A DNA stretch of 64,000 bases from Anisus vortex (lineage: Eukaryota > Mollusca > Gastropoda > Planorbidae). Every line of letters starts with the position of its first letter. Position 1 is the first letter of the stretch. Shown here one piece after another: positions 21,640 through 34,223 of this stretch. The notes beneath the pieces are model-generated. The model saw only the letters and a list, made by a program, of their open reading frames with translations, made no database searches and had not been told where the DNA came from. The position numbers were made by a program, and so were the translations under genes. The stretch is from contig OX421492.1 of the NCBI GenBank assembly GCA_949126835.1, positions 40,224,498-40,288,497 on the forward strand, in the 5' to 3' direction.

Positions 21640-22839
21640 ACAAATGTGTAGAGAAAATGAAACTATAGATGAAACAGAAACGAGATTGGATTATCAAAGA
21701 AAGCGTAGGACAAAACAATTAGAAGAAGAAACTGCAAAAGAACGAGAAAGACAATTGGAAGAAAAAAGAAAGCGGAGGAAAAAACAACTAGATAAGGAAC
21801 TTAAATTCATGTTTCGCATTGGCTCCGTTTGACGTAGATGACGATCGGACAATCAATAGTCATGGAATCTACAGCTTCCTAGCAGCAAGAAAAGTCTACC
21901 AGAAGATGAATATGGCAGTAAATCCAACACAAAATGTAAAGGGTGAATTTAAAAGTCCACAATACGGACAGATGTACTTCTTAGATTCAGATGACGCCGT
22001 CACCGAGCAACTGAAACATCCACTCAATCATGAAATCAGTCAATATCTAATTAATTCATTGGAAAAAATCATTAGATCAAGAAACTCTCTTGTACAAACT
22101 TTTAGGATGATGAGAGAAGTGGAAGAATAGGTCAACCGTCATGCTACTGAAGAAGGACATGCACCACCGTATGTGCGGCTTATATTCACATCGCCAGAAG
22201 GCTAAAAAAAAATAATGCACCTTTATCCGGCGAAGTATGTGCTGTCCTTACATTAAATTCAGATCAATGCATTCCAGATTCCAGATAACGAAATGGTGGA
22301 TCATAAGCGTGTCCAAAAAAAATTATTTTGAAGAATTTAGACAGCCGCATATAGCCTTTTACTTACCCGCTGTTTTTTCTAAAGGGAGATTAGGCTTCTC
22401 TGTTGATATGCCTATAAAAACGCCTTATGCGAGCCGACAGCACCTTAAATGCTTTGAAATGGCCCTGTACCGTATTGCTTTTCCACCCCATCTTACCAAA
22501 ATCCTACATTCTCAAGCTGACTGTGTGGTTCCTGATATGCGAGAAATTAAATTCAATGCGCTGCATTTTGGAGGCCGGCTTTTTCAGCAGTATCTCGTGG
22601 ATACGTACGTTCGATTGGAACGCGATCGTATTCAGTGGATCAAGAACAATCAAAAGAAGATACATGCTGACAAATACATTGGAGTCACCCGTTTTCTTCA
22701 AGATCTGGAAGAAAAGAATAATGCTGATATTGGCGAAAGTATTATTCTACCCTCATCGTTTCCAGGCTTGAAAAGAGACTACGTCGAACACTTTAAAGAT
22801 GCTATGGCTATTGTTCGCCGTTATGGTCTGCAATTTTGA
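21640..22839 (+). pseudogene. Helitron Rep/helicase protein relic
   Basis: Three frames in order match the start of Helitron proteins. 21644-21832 has the basic repeats RLDYQRKRRTKQLEEETAKE and KRRKKQLDKEL. 21819-22130 has FKSPQYGQMYFLDSDDAVTE and the SLVQTFRMMREVEE ending. 22237-22839 has the Helitron-like N domain: FNALHFGGRLFQQYLVDTYV, ERDRIQWIKNNQKKIHADKY, IILPSSFPGLKRDYVEHFKD and AMAIVRRYG. Stops at 22128 and 22837 and frame changes break it. The HUH nickase motif, two Tyr and helicase would follow but are missing. A complete protein would exceed 1000 residues. Confidence 0.85.
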
Positions 22840-23880
22840 TTAGTCATAAAGAATCTCATTGAAGATGGAGTTGTTCTGCTAACAACAGCTTATCAATAGG
22901 CATTTATTAAATGATATCACCAAGTAATTGTTCTTTTGAAAGCCCTTAATGCAGATTACAATAGATACTGTAATGAAAAAGAAAAGAGATGACTACAAAA
23001 TACATTTGTAGGCCCATACCTGATTAAATATACTACCTGTAAATAGTAGCCTAAATTATATGCATGTATCTTATTGTTTAAAAATTCTCTATTGTTTTAA
23101 AGATCTTTGATGTTAAAGATATGTATCAAATATTCTAACAATATACTTAATTTCACCCTATAAAGACATATCTCATATCGGTCATTCCGATATTAAATAT
23201 TAATTCAATGGAGACTGCTTTTAAAACGCTAGAAAAACATTTTTTTTGAAAATTAAACAGCCGATTCTACAGTTATTATGTTTTATAATTTACAGTATAA
23301 TAAATAAAGATTATAATGTATTTCTTGAACGAGCCAACATTTCGAAGAAGATCTTCGTTAGCAATCACATATGCATTGAAATGTTTACGTGTAAGTGTGT
23401 AAGATTCTCTAAATTTTTATTGTACCTTGTGAGAATGGTGCCCTCTACAGTCAACTAAGTATTTGTTCCTTTTCTTTGTCCATTAAGCATTGATCACGGA
23501 TAACACTCTTTCCAAATTGCCATTGTGTAAATCTGCAAAGACACTTGCAGTTGGACAACGTTGAAACAATAAACTTTTCAGTTTATGAAGTTCATGCAAG
23601 AGTCTTGAAAAAGAAAACTGTTCATTCTTTTCTTGCATAAATGATCATTTGTTTATTAATTGTAGGGCCTATTGGAGTCTATATGCATGTTAATATTATT
23701 TTTAAACAGTAGGCCGCTAAATTTTGAAAGATTTTTAGCTTTGTCTGTCGGGCGAAGGGCATTAGGCTAAAAAGGAAATGTCCTCCTTTTGCCTGGTGTC
23801 TGGCAACCCTACGTATGTGTGTGTGTTCAAATTTCGAGCCTTGTGAGAATAGGAGATTGCTCAGTTCTCTCACTCGTTCT
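22840..23880. other. AT-rich spacer: no feature recognised
   Basis: No splice-bounded frame, repeat pair or RNA structure recognised. Small frames at 23246-23458 and 23679-23873 have no motif. Confidence 0.35.
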
Positions 23881-23889
23881 TCTCTATGG

Positions 23890-24345
23890 TCAGCACTTCT
23901 GTACCCATGGGCCTCAAAGACTGTCGAAGTGTGTATACCGCCGTTACGTTCCCGTTAAGAATACACCTGCGGGCGAATGCATGGGGGACAGCTCCAGCAG
24001 CGGGTCCGAGATCCATTGCACTGCCGAGAGCCCACGTGGTCTCAGTGGAGAGGAAGCAATGGACGCTGTAATCCCGTCTCGAGAACCACCCGGTGCCTGG
24101 GTGTCTATAGTAGACTATATGATTTGTGCTACCGGGTGACAGTGCAGGTATACGGGCGAGCCACCACGATAATGATCCTTTGGGGAACCGCAGTGGGAAA
24201 CCTAGCTGCGGAATCCTTACTGTTACACGGCACGCCACGCCTTTGGCGTGTTGTGGCTTGAGCCCAGACAGACCTTTGGAGTGCCCCTTCCCCCAGCTGA
24301 AACCTATCGTTACGCCCTGGACAAAAGAGCTCTCCGGGCTCGTCC
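23890..24345. other. GC-rich island of unknown origin
   Basis: About 450 bases clearly richer in G and C than their surroundings and open in several frames on both strands, which itself argues against any single coding frame. It contains a hairpin around CGCCTTTGGCG (24238-24248). The edges are abrupt and the right edge is a T-run (24350). It could be the 5' region of a LINE or a SINE-like composite; I cannot assign it. Confidence 0.4.
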
Positions 24346-26430
24346 GTTTTTTTTTTAAAGAGACCTTATAACTCTAAATGGTCGGCAGGACTACGGCTTG
24401 ACTACACTTGGTTCTCTATGCTTGATCATGAGAGTGATTGTGTAAAGAGCGAGACTTGCTATTCCACGACTGATGATACGCTTCTATGGAGTGTGTAGTC
24501 AGTAGGGGCATACGGGTAATAGGTGATGTTACCGACCATGATACAAGAAACAAAAAACGCCCAAAGGCTACTCAACCAAAACATGCCGAGCGAATCAGGA
24601 CACAAAAGGGACAAAAAAGGGGATAACGATATAGAATTAATCTAGAATCCAGACCTAGGCCTAGATCTATATCTTGCCAACTAAATTAACATGTTTAGAC
24701 ATTCCCCATTAATGTAAAAGTTGAGAAAAGAAATGTATTTTATTTGCTATGAATTATGCACACAAAACCAGATGATAATCGCAAATAGGCCCTAACCATA
24801 GGCCTTAACTACGTTATTTTTTTTACTATTTTAAATAAAAAACGCTTTAGCGATTTTCTCTATAAAGTTCCTTTGCTTTTGGCCCTTCTAATTAAATTGT
24901 CTTATAAATATAAATTAAAAATACAATAGAGTAGGTAGTCTTTGAGGCTGTTGGCAAGCTGAATGATTTAGAAATATATTTTGGCACACTGCTGTTTATT
25001 ACAGTATCAAAAGGTTGCCGACCACATAGCTCAGTGTTGCCGACCCTTGCACTATGCCATCTAGCGGAGTGCGGACCCTTAGTCACGTGATATTGTTGCT
25101 CCGCCATATTTGTGGATAACTGCACTTCCTGTGTTTCCGAATCTTATAGTTATAATCTACACTTTTGGTAAAAGTTGAGAGTTATAAGTTGCTTCCTGTT
25201 TTATTCATGACTTAAGTGAGGATTTAAACTCGATATGTATGACGTAGCCTTTATAGCAGTTTACGTAAGTAGCTTATTTTATAAAATTATATTTGGAGAC
25301 TGTAGTAATTATAATGACAATAACTTGAATAATATAAGTCACAATAAATTGAATAATGATAATGATAATGAATGTAAATAGGCCTACTTCACTTTCCGTG
25401 CCTAAACTAGACTAAGCCCTACCTTAGACTACCTACGCCCTAAGCCTAACTAAGTTTAACAACAATTCAACAGTTAATTCAGTGTCTGTCAGACTATTCA
25501 CAATATTTAAATGCTTGAATGCATAGAAGCGGACGACTGCTTAGTAGTAAAGTCGGCTTAGACTGCCTTTTCAACTAGCCCTAGGTAGGCCTGTTTATTT
25601 TATTATTAATATTATGTAGGGTGTAGGATGATTAACGCAAAGCAAAAGTAGAATATAGTCTAAATATATTCTGATTGTACGTATTCGTAGTCTCGTGTGT
25701 AACTGTAACTATACCTTCTATACTATATAGTAGTCTATAGGCCTGCTATAAATATGACTATGTAGTTCAGTAGTTTGAATTGTGCTGTAGGCTAACTCAA
25801 CTAACTGTTTCTAGTTACTAACTGTAGACTGACACTGTGGTAGTGAAAGTGAAGTGAAGACACTTTTAATCACTTTAGACAGTGTAGTGAGTAACTGTAG
25901 TCGTATAGTTAGTAGTATAGTGTATAGGCTAGTCATAGACATGATGATGACATATTATTATATATATTATATATAGGCATAGCCTATAGTATATAGTAGT
26001 TAGTAGCCTTTAGCCTTTACTTTATAGTTGTACATAGGCTAGGCTATAGTTATACGCCTACACCTACATATATTATATTTAATATATATTATAATAATAA
26101 TACATATATAATATATAAGTTTATATAACGCATGGTAGAATACATAAATACATTCTTATATTGCAAGGGCCAGTTGAAAAAAGTTAAACACAGGATTAAA
26201 TTCACAATCTAAATGAAACTACCTAACTTAATTTTAGTTAAAGCAAAGTTTAATAAATGTATTTTTTTTTTTTTTTCTTAGTAACTTATTTTATTCCCAT
26301 TAAACTTTTAACTTCATTGATAATTAAATGTGAAAAATTTGGTATGTTCAAAGATCATACTTAAACCTATTCTGTCCTAGACATATTTGTAAAATAGAAG
26401 GCCTATGGCCTTCTATGGCTAATACTAGTA
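24346..26430. other. AT-rich spacer with possible hAT end
   Basis: Mostly featureless. At 25010-25060 GGTTGCCGACCAC and TGTTGCCGACCCTTG resemble the hAT end GGTTGCCGACCCCTG, but I find no partner or target duplication. From 25700 to 26110 the sequence is a loose mix of TATAGT and AGTAGT words with no exact period. Confidence 0.3.
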
Positions 26431-26436
26431 ATACTA

Positions 26437-26850
26437 ACTTCTTCTACTTCGTTCTCAATTGTTATGATTTGGAGGATTCAGGCAAGAAGTCCAATAGTTG
26501 TAATGAACTGCTATGTGACTGTCAGTTGCTCCAGTCCACCATACAGTTTGTCATTGAAGGTACCTTTCTGGGACCATATATGGCTGACCGAGTAGAGTGG
26601 TACAGGGGCCAGGTCTGAAGGACATGTTCCACATTTTCTGCAGCTGTTCCGCAGGGGCACATTTTGCTTGCTTCGATCCTTAATTTGCGGAACATGTGTT
26701 ACTTCAGCCTGTTATGCCCAGTCCTTAGTCTGAAGATGATGTGTTGATATTTGTGGGAGAGTTTGAAGTAAGCATCAATCTTTGGGTAGTTTTGTTGCAG
26801 CTCAAACCATCATTCAAATTCATCTCTTTTGAGTATTGCCTTGATTTTAT
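26437..26850 (-). mobile_element. I-like LINE, 3' end, copy 1
   Basis: It aligns along its length with 28196-28590, the 3' end of the RNase H LINE, including the (TTC)-rich tail CTTCTTCTACTTCG read on the + strand. It is 5'-truncated at about 26850 and shows many substitutions, so no frame is open. Confidence 0.78.
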
Positions 26851-26935
26851 CCAATAATTATAATAGCCAATGGTATAGTAAAAAAAGCAGGCTTTTAATT
26901 TAGCTTGCATACATATAGATCTAGTCTTTTTTTTT

Positions 26936-27096
26936 ATAAGACGACTGGTCCAGTGGATAGTTCACCGGACTGTCAACCAAAAACCAACTGACACGTTGCA
27001 GGTTCTATCCCTGCGGCCCTGCAGGAGTTTTGGGCCTAGTGGACGTAATAAATCTTCTATATAGAAGGAACGTCTGTAAACTTATAAAGAAAGATG
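26936..27096 (+). repeat. tRNA-derived SINE, family S1
   Basis: Head with A box TGGTCCAGTGGATAG and B box GGTTCTATCCC, then GGCCCTGCAGGAGTTTTGGG and tail AGAAGGAACGTCTGTAAAC. It aligns with 21372-21201 in reverse and lacks about 16 bases after the B box. Confidence 0.82.
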
Positions 27097-28195
27097 GCTG
27101 ATTATTTCTTTTTATATCTCTAATTCTTCCATACAAACTTTTGATATTTATTAGGCATATTCTTTGATAATCAATCATCCTAAATATATATAATATATTC
27201 AACTTTTATAGATCAATTAATTGTTGATTTCATCCAAAATATCTCACTTGAAGTTGAAAATATTTAATGTATGACATTACCAAAGTTAAAATGAAAAAAA
27301 AAAAATTCGATATTTATTTAAAATGCTAAAAATGGTATTAATAAATTATTATTGGCCAATCATCATACTCTAAAATCATTATTGTCCTTAAAGTTTCTGG
27401 CTTCGCCCCTGGGTATATATATATAGCCTATAGGTGTGTGTATATATATATATAAAAAATAATCTATAGATCAATTGACTGAGCCTTTTGTGTGTTACTT
27501 TCTTTGTGAGTAGTAAAGAGCAAATTCAAAGTCTAACTTTTGCATAGCTTTAATGACTTTCATTCATGCAAATTCAAAGCGTTCATTAAAACCCTTTCCT
27601 GCAAAAACAATAAAATTTAGGGTTTAGTTGAGGTAAAAGATGAGCTTGCATCAAAGCCCACAATAAAATTTCCGATTAACATTTAACATGCCAATTAAAT
27701 ATTATTAGGACACTGTAAGTACACTCAAATATTGAACCCTATTCATATGGAATCCTCCATCCCAATGATCATTAAGGGGATGTCTCTAATCTGGCCATGC
27801 AATGTACAGGTTATGGTCAATATGTACCCTTCAGAGGCGGACCAATTAACTTCTTGGTTTCTGGTCAGGTTTGTGAGACCGTTTTTTTCTCACCTCCTTC
27901 CTCTTCCAAGCTCATTGAGCTCGGATACCTTGGAATGGTCTGAGTCTCTGTGGTGGTTGCTGACTTCATGATTTCTGATTTATATTGCAATTCTGATGGG
28001 TTTGTACTCAAGACGCCCCCCCCACACCTTCTCATTGTTTTCGCAATGAAGCCTTTGAAGAGCCACACCTCCTGTTACTAACTTTATTATAAGTGTGTAC
28101 TAATATACGTTTAAATACTTAAGCCTGATTTGTGTTAGGTGATTGTGATTTGGATTGATTAAATTTTTGACGTATATCTTTATTGTTTTTCCCTA
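27097..28195. other. Spacer; solo hAT end and TA microsatellite
   Basis: CTGGCTTCGCCCCTGG at about 27398-27414 equals the right end of the MITE at 46518-46699; no left end was found. It is followed by (TA)n tracts at 27415-27455. The rest shows no recognisable feature. Confidence 0.35.
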
Positions 28196-29410
28196 ACTTC
28201 TTCTTCTTCGTTCTCAAATGTTATGATTGGGCGGATTCAGACAACAAGTCCGATAGTTGTAATGAACTGCGCCGTGGCTGTCAGTTGCTCTAGTCCACCT
28301 AACAGTTTGTCGTTGAAGGTAGCCCCCAGGGGCCAAAAGGCTGACCGGGTAGAAAGATACAGAGGGCAAGTCTGAAGGACATGCTCCGCATTTTCGGGAG
28401 CTGTTTCGCAGGGGCACATTTTGCTTGCTCCGATTGGTAGTTTGCGGAACATATGTTGCTTTAGCCTGTTGTGACCAATCCTTAGTCTGAAGATGATGTG
28501 TTGAAATTGGCGGGAGAGTTTGTAGTAAGCATCAATCTTTGGGTTGTTTTGTTGCAGCTCAGACCATCTTTCGGATTCATTCCTTTTGAGTATTGCCTTT
28601 ATTTCTTCGGGGTGTAGAGATGGGTCTGTCTGGTTTTGTCTGCCTCCAGCTTTAGCTAAGGTGTCTGCAGTGTCATTTCCTTCATTTTGTATATGCCCAG
28701 GGATCCATTGGAGAACCAGTTCTTTAGTTATTTTGCTCAGTTTTAAAAGTTCTGTACTGAGTGACTGGTTGATCGAGGCATTTGGGTTTCTTAGAGACTG
28801 GAGTACTGTTTTGGCGTCAGTGAAGATGACAATCCGGCTGTTGGGGGATTGAGTGTGGCTTGTTAGTATATTTGCAGCAAGCTCAATTGCTTTTCTTTCT
28901 GCTCTAGTGCTATCTGAGAGGCTACCTGTGACAGTGGCTTTTTCTAGGAGTTCTTCATTTGGCCACTCTATGAAAATGCCGGCTCCTCCATTTTTCAAAT
29001 CTTTTCCAGTTGACCCGTCAGTATAGACTCTGGTCCATGCATTTTGGGGGTATTTTTCTCTAATGATATTGTTTACTGCTTCTTTTAGTATTTTGGGTGT
29101 GTAGGCAGATTTTTTCCCTATGTTGCTTAGTTCGTCTCTGATTTTTAGAGTAGGGCTTGGGTCCCAGGGTGGAAAGTGACTGTGGGGTTGAGTAGGTTCA
29201 ATTGCAATGTTTTCAATTTATATTTACTTTTTAGATGTTTGGCTTCTTGTATAAAATTGGATCTTTGAAGTCTTTTTGTTGAGGAGGTTTTAAGTAGCTT
29301 GGGTTTTAGAGGGTGATGACCTGATGCTTCTAACTTGGTGAAGTGAGTAAGGATTTTGGTTTCTCGTCTAGTTTCCATAGAGCTTAGGTGAGTTGCATCC
29401 TCCATTGCTC
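28196..29410 (-). pseudogene. I-like LINE pol 3' part with RNase H domain, copy 2
   Basis: From 29160 down to 28237 the minus strand is open and carries a complete-looking RNase H: WTRVYTDGSTG (first Asp), STRAERKAIELAAN (Glu), RIVIFTDAKTVLQSL (Asp), WIPGHIQNEGNDTADTLAKA (Asp), then a CPCE...AEHVLQTCPL zinc-knuckle-like tail. The track start at 28998 is a TTG within the frame; the coding frame begins further upstream. 29405-29145 in another frame (LTHFTKLEASGHHPLKPKLL) is the preceding linker, so a frameshift lies near 29150. RNase H in LINEs is typical of the I, LOA and related clades (Nimb in snails). The reverse transcriptase itself is missing. Confidence 0.85.
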
Positions 29411-29504
29411 TGTTTTTCCCTAACGCTATTCATTGCTTGTTTGTGTGGTTAGCCAGAGTGAGTACAAGGGGGGAGGGAAAGGGTGTGGACGTACATTTCT
29501 TATA

Positions 29505-29660
29505 TTCACTTCTTGTGGTGCATAAAAGGCAACAACAAAGCTCTACCATGCCTCCCTATCCCATGTGAGCTAACTTAAACTGATTTCATGCCATGTTTTA
29601 TTGATGTGCTTCCTTTCCTCATCTACGGTTCTTCTCCAAGTTCCTAGTGGTCTTTCCCTC
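29505..29660 (-). pseudogene. RTE-like LINE 3' remnant
   Basis: The minus strand reads RERPLGTWRRTVDEERKHIN then KTWHEISLS, and in the next frame DREAW*SFVVAFYAPQE, matching the conserved end of RTE reverse transcriptases (GRPxxTWRRTxxxE ... DRxxWRxxVxALC). Confidence 0.65.
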
Positions 29661-30889
29661 TTCTTTTTTTTCCCGATGGTGTCCATATTAAGGCAATGCT
29701 TGGAGGCCTGTTTCCTAGGGGTCTTCAAGGATTGTGTTGGAGGAGAGACTTTCTTTCAGCTTTCATTTCGCATCGTTATTTCAGGCATCACAACCGCAAC
29801 CCACAATCGGTCTAGGTCTATTACGGTAGTTTGACCTTTGGCTGTTTCTGTGGCCTAATATTTTTTACACGGCACGATGGTAGCCTACCGCATAACCTCT
29901 ATGGAAGGAGTATCTGTATAGCTGCCCTTTTTGGGATTATGTTTCCCGGCCTTTGTAAATTTTCTTTACTTCCCACAAGGCAGCAGGTACTGAATTTGGT
30001 CCACCCTGGATTTCACGATTTTTCATGTACCTACCATATCTGGTGGGCTTTCCCCGATCCGCCACCTGGGGAGGCGCCCGAAGAGAGATCAGTAACTCCG
30101 CACAGAGGAGTTATGATTTGATGCTATTGCTACAAAATCGATATGCTGATAATGGTTTTCCTCGTTTATTTTCTGTCATCATGTAAACTATCTTTGGCAT
30201 TTAAATAGCATAGTGCTTAAAACTTTCTTGCAGGAATTTTAACGCGTGGAATAGCTTATTAATAAAACAAACTAGCTTGCTCGGTCGCGGCTAGGGCTCA
30301 ACATACCGAACCCTTTGACTAAAACCGGTATTTTCTATATTCAAGTTTTACGAATGCCGGAATCCCGATTGTTTCCATATTTAAAGCAGTTGTCGCCAAG
30401 ATTCGAATTAGAGGTACATTTTATCAGTGGAATTAAATTTAAATTTTTAACGGTAGCACACATTTTTAGCCTTACACTTTAATCAAAGGAACAACATTAA
30501 AAAAAATTGAAATCATTTTATTATAAAGAAAATTAAAAACAAAGTTCTTGTTAACATTTAAATAATGATATGGTAAAAATAACGAGGTGTCTAATGTTTG
30601 AGTACTTAATTTTGAGCTCAAACACCGACGACGAAAGCACCTATTCAGTCTCCACACTGGTCGGAGGAATAGACCTTAAGCTATCATAAGCAATATTTCG
30701 AAAATCCCGGTTTAAAGCTCCCAAATTAGTCCTGAATTCTTCTATTTTCGAGAGTCTATTTACCAGTTTGAGAACCCTATTTTAAGCCCAGCATTAACAT
30801 ATAATTTTGTAGTTGTTCAAAATAAAGTTCTATTAATTTATTTCAGACATAGTCGGACACTTTTTGTTTTGTTTTTCCGTTGCTTTGAC
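29661..30889. other. Spacer with GC-richer block, unassigned
   Basis: 29830-30120 is GC-richer (CACCTGGGGAGGCGCCCGAA) and could be LINE-derived, but I could not read a coding frame in it. 30290-30780 has CCGGT/CCGGTTT words like those of the hAT family at 33301 and may be a strongly diverged copy. Confidence 0.3.
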
Positions 30890-31298
30890 TAGGGATGTTA
30901 AAACCGGTTTGTCTTCAAAACCCGTTTTCGGTTTTATAAAACCGGTTTAAAACCGTATTTCGGTTCTTCCCCCCCCCCCCCACAGACACGCAATGCCACA
31001 AGTTGCAGGCCGGAAAAGCCAAATGTGCGTAGTTTTGTAGGTATATTGGAAAAATACTTCAAACTTAATTAGTGTTTGCAGGGCATTCAATGGGTTGATT
31101 TTTGTGAATACAATATGATTCTGTACACTTTACCATACAATTCATTAGAACTAAAATAGAGCTGGGCAAATTTTGATATATTTTTTTTTCTATAAACTTT
31201 GACAAATATAATTTATCGTGCTAGTGAATATTGAATATGAGAGAAATGACAGTTTCAAAAGGAATAGTTACCAACAACACACCGTGGACTTAGACTTA
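30890..31298 (+). mobile_element. TAGGGATG-type hAT, left portion, interrupted by a satellite
   Basis: It begins TAGGGATGTTAAAACCGG and aligns with 33301-33640 up to CACCGTGGACTTAGACTT, where the 59-bp array takes over. No right end is seen on the far side. Compared with the complete copy it shows many substitutions. Confidence 0.75.
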
Positions 31299-32190
31299 GT
31301 CTACACTAGTCTACCGCGACACTTCGTCTACCAGATATTTCGTTTTCAGCAAACTTCGTCTACACTAGTCTACCGCGACACTTCGTCTACCAGATATTTC
31401 GTTTTCAGCAAACTTCGTCTACACTAGTCTACCGCGACACTTCGTCTACCAGATATTTCGTTTTCAGCAAACTTCGTCTACACTAGTCTACCGCGACACT
31501 TCGTCTACCAGATATTTCGTTTTCAGCAAACTTCGTCTACACTAGTCTACCGCGACATTTCGTCTACCAGATATTTCGTTTTCAGCAAACTTCGTCTACA
31601 CTAGTCTACCGCGACACTTCGTCTACCAGATATTTCGTTTTCAGCAAACTTCGTCTACACTAGTCTACCGCGACACTTCGTCTACCAGATATTTCGTTTT
31701 CAGCAAACTTCGTCTACACTAGTCTACCGCGACACTTCGTCTACCAGATATTTCGTTTTCAGCAAACTTCGTCTACACTAGTCTACCGCGACACTTCGTC
31801 TACCAGATATTTCGTTTTCAGCAAACTTCGTCTACACTAGTCTACCGCGACACTTCGTCTACCAGATATTTCGTTTTCAGCAAACTTCGTCTACACTAGT
31901 CTACCGCGACACTTCGTCTACCAGATATTTCGTTTTCAGCAAACTTCGTCTACACTAGTCTACCGCGACACTTCGTCTACCAGATATTTCGTTTTCAGCA
32001 AACTTCGTCTACACTAGTCTACCGCGACACTTCGTCTACCAGATATTTCGTTTTCAGTAAACTTCGTCTACACTCGTCTACCGCGACACTTCGTCTACCA
32101 GATATTTCGTTTTCAGCAAACTTCGTCTACACTAGTCTACCGCGACACTTCGTCTACCAGATATTTCGTTTTCAGCAAACTTCGTCTACC
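31299..32190. repeat. 59-bp satellite array, 15 copies
   Basis: The unit contains CTAGTCTACCGCGACACTTC, GTCTACCAGATATTTCG and TTTTCAGCAAACTTCGTCTA; the CTAGT landmark recurs from 31306 to 32132 at exact 59-base steps. Copies are almost identical (single changes near 31556, 32058 and 32074). Internally it is made of about four 15-bp sub-motifs on TTCGTCTAC. A decayed tail continues to about 32280. Confidence 0.95.
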
Positions 32191-32280
32191 ACGACGCCCC
32201 GTTTACCGAAGAATTCTACTGAGAGTTGGTCTACAGAATTTTCGTCTACCGATACACCGACTTCGGAAAATTTGTCCACG

Positions 32281-33292
32281 GATACTTCTTGTTTTTTTCT
32301 ACGAATTAGGCCTACTTTGACACTAATTTTGTTTTACACCTTTTATCTGTATTTTTTTTTTACCTTAAATTTTCCATTAATGTGAAAATTGGTCTACAGT
32401 ACAACCTATAATTATGTACTTATTCTAAAGCTATTGTCGGCTATAACATGCATGTGACAACAGTCAAACGTTGTTAGAATTAATAAGGATGAAAGATGGT
32501 GCACGGGAAAATTGAAACATCATTAAATTTAAATATTAGGTTATGTACATATTTTGCAGCAGGTTATATAGGGAATAAATGTTCGTGAACCTCTGGGCTA
32601 GAGACACAATGGTTTGAGAAAGGAAAGATGCGGGCTATCGTAAATGATAGTCATTTTGTGTTATTGTAAGTTGTAATCGATATCCATGATTTCAATAAAA
32701 TTGACACACACTGTGGTCAGATTTCAGATTAAAATGCGGTTCTCAACAATTTAAACCAAGGGTCATGCTAATAAAAATAAAACTTTTAATCTGCTATGTA
32801 CATTGTAAGTCATTTATTTACCCAACAATTTACTAAATGTAATTTATGTTGTATAAATGTTATGTTGTTGTTTTGTCAATACTGGTACTTTTAAAATTTG
32901 TATTTTTATAATTAAAATGGTGACCAATTCATTTCGTATTTTCTCCCTCCTAATTAAGACATGTAGAACATTTAAACAAAATAAAACGTGAATGTGTTGA
33001 TTTAATTGCTTACTACCAAGGCTATTGGTTTTGTAATATATATAGTTTAATTTAAAAAAAAACATTAACGTAATGCCTACCCATCTCTGACATAATATGT
33101 TATGGTCTTATGTTTGTCTGAAGCTCTAGTCTATATAATATCAACCGTGTACATTGTTTTTCAAAACCGGGCTAGGTGAATTATTTCGGTTTATGTTTAT
33201 GTTCTCATTTATTTTTTTTCGAACACATCCCTCGATTTACACATAGAACTAGGTTATTTTATTTGACCATGCAAGAGTTTTCTAAATGTAGG
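32281..33292. other. AT-rich region between the satellite and the intact hAT: no feature recognised
   Basis: No frame with recognisable motifs. It may be the interior of an element bounded by the 59-bp array and the inverted motifs at 34420-34590. Confidence 0.3.
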
Positions 33293-33300
33293 GTTGCAAT

Positions 33301-34223
33301 TAGGGATGTTAAAACCGGTTTGTTTTCAAAACCGGTTTTCGGGTCTATAAAACCGGTTTAAAACCGGAATTCGATTCTCCCCCCCCCCGCAATGTCACAA
33401 GTCACAGGCCGGAAAAGACAAATGAGCGTAGTTTTGTAGGTGTATTTGAAAAATATTTCAAACTTAATAAGTGTTTGCATAGCATTCAAGAGGTTGATTT
33501 GTGTGAATACATTATGATTTTTTACACTTTACCAGAACATTCTTTAGAAATAAAAAAAAAGGGCTAATTGATTACAACCGATAATAGCTTTCAATAGTGA
33601 TAATTTGTGCACCGTGGACTTAGACTTGTAAAATAATGTATTGAATAGGATCACGTAGCGCCAATCAAAAGTCAAAAGAATATGTAATTAAATGCTGCCG
33701 TTAATAATAAAGCACAGATGCGGTGTCTAGCCGAATTGTTCAGGGTCACAGGACAAAACTAGTTTGCTCTCTCCATTGACGATGGAGTGACGATGGTGTA
33801 GCTTCATGGGTGAGGTATCCAACTGCACCGCCGAGAATGGCTGTGTAGGCCTACCCAGGAGGGGCAATCCCTGCCTCACTTGAGGCACATCAAACAGTAG
33901 CGCACATCTAAACGATGAGCCGACATTTGGTTTGATGTTGTTTTTATCGCAAGCCATAGTTGGTATTTGGAGAAAAAAAAGAAACACAATATCTAAGACT
34001 AAATAGTATTAGCAAGGCATTTCAAGAATTGTTTTGCGTGAATCCAACATTATTTTTTTTATATATTTCCATCAGAACAAATAAAAAAATAAAATAAAGG
34101 GTGTGCTACTTGAAGTAATGATTACCTTCCAACCAACAAACCGAAATCCGGTTTTAAAAATCAAAACCGGTTTTCAGATTCAAAACCGGAATCCGGTATT
34201 CCGGTTTTCGTTTAACATCCCTA
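33301..34223. mobile_element. Non-autonomous hAT with TAGGGATG ends and perfect 8-bp duplication
   Basis: It starts TAGGGATGTTAAAACCGGTT and ends AAACGAAAACCGG-type sequence reading CGTTTAACATCCCTA. GTTGCAAT flanks it on both sides (33293-33300 and 34224-34231). Near both ends the interior is packed with AAAACCGGTTTT words. A minus-strand frame at 33727-33987 has no transposase motif, so mobilisation would need a partner element. Confidence 0.88.

Noticed and set aside
24126..24371. Protein-coding gene in the GC-rich island
   Set aside because: Several frames on both strands are open at once, and none has motifs or splice context.
33727..33987. 86-codon frame inside the TAGGG hAT as a transposase
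   Set aside because: No hAT motif; length and composition fit chance.
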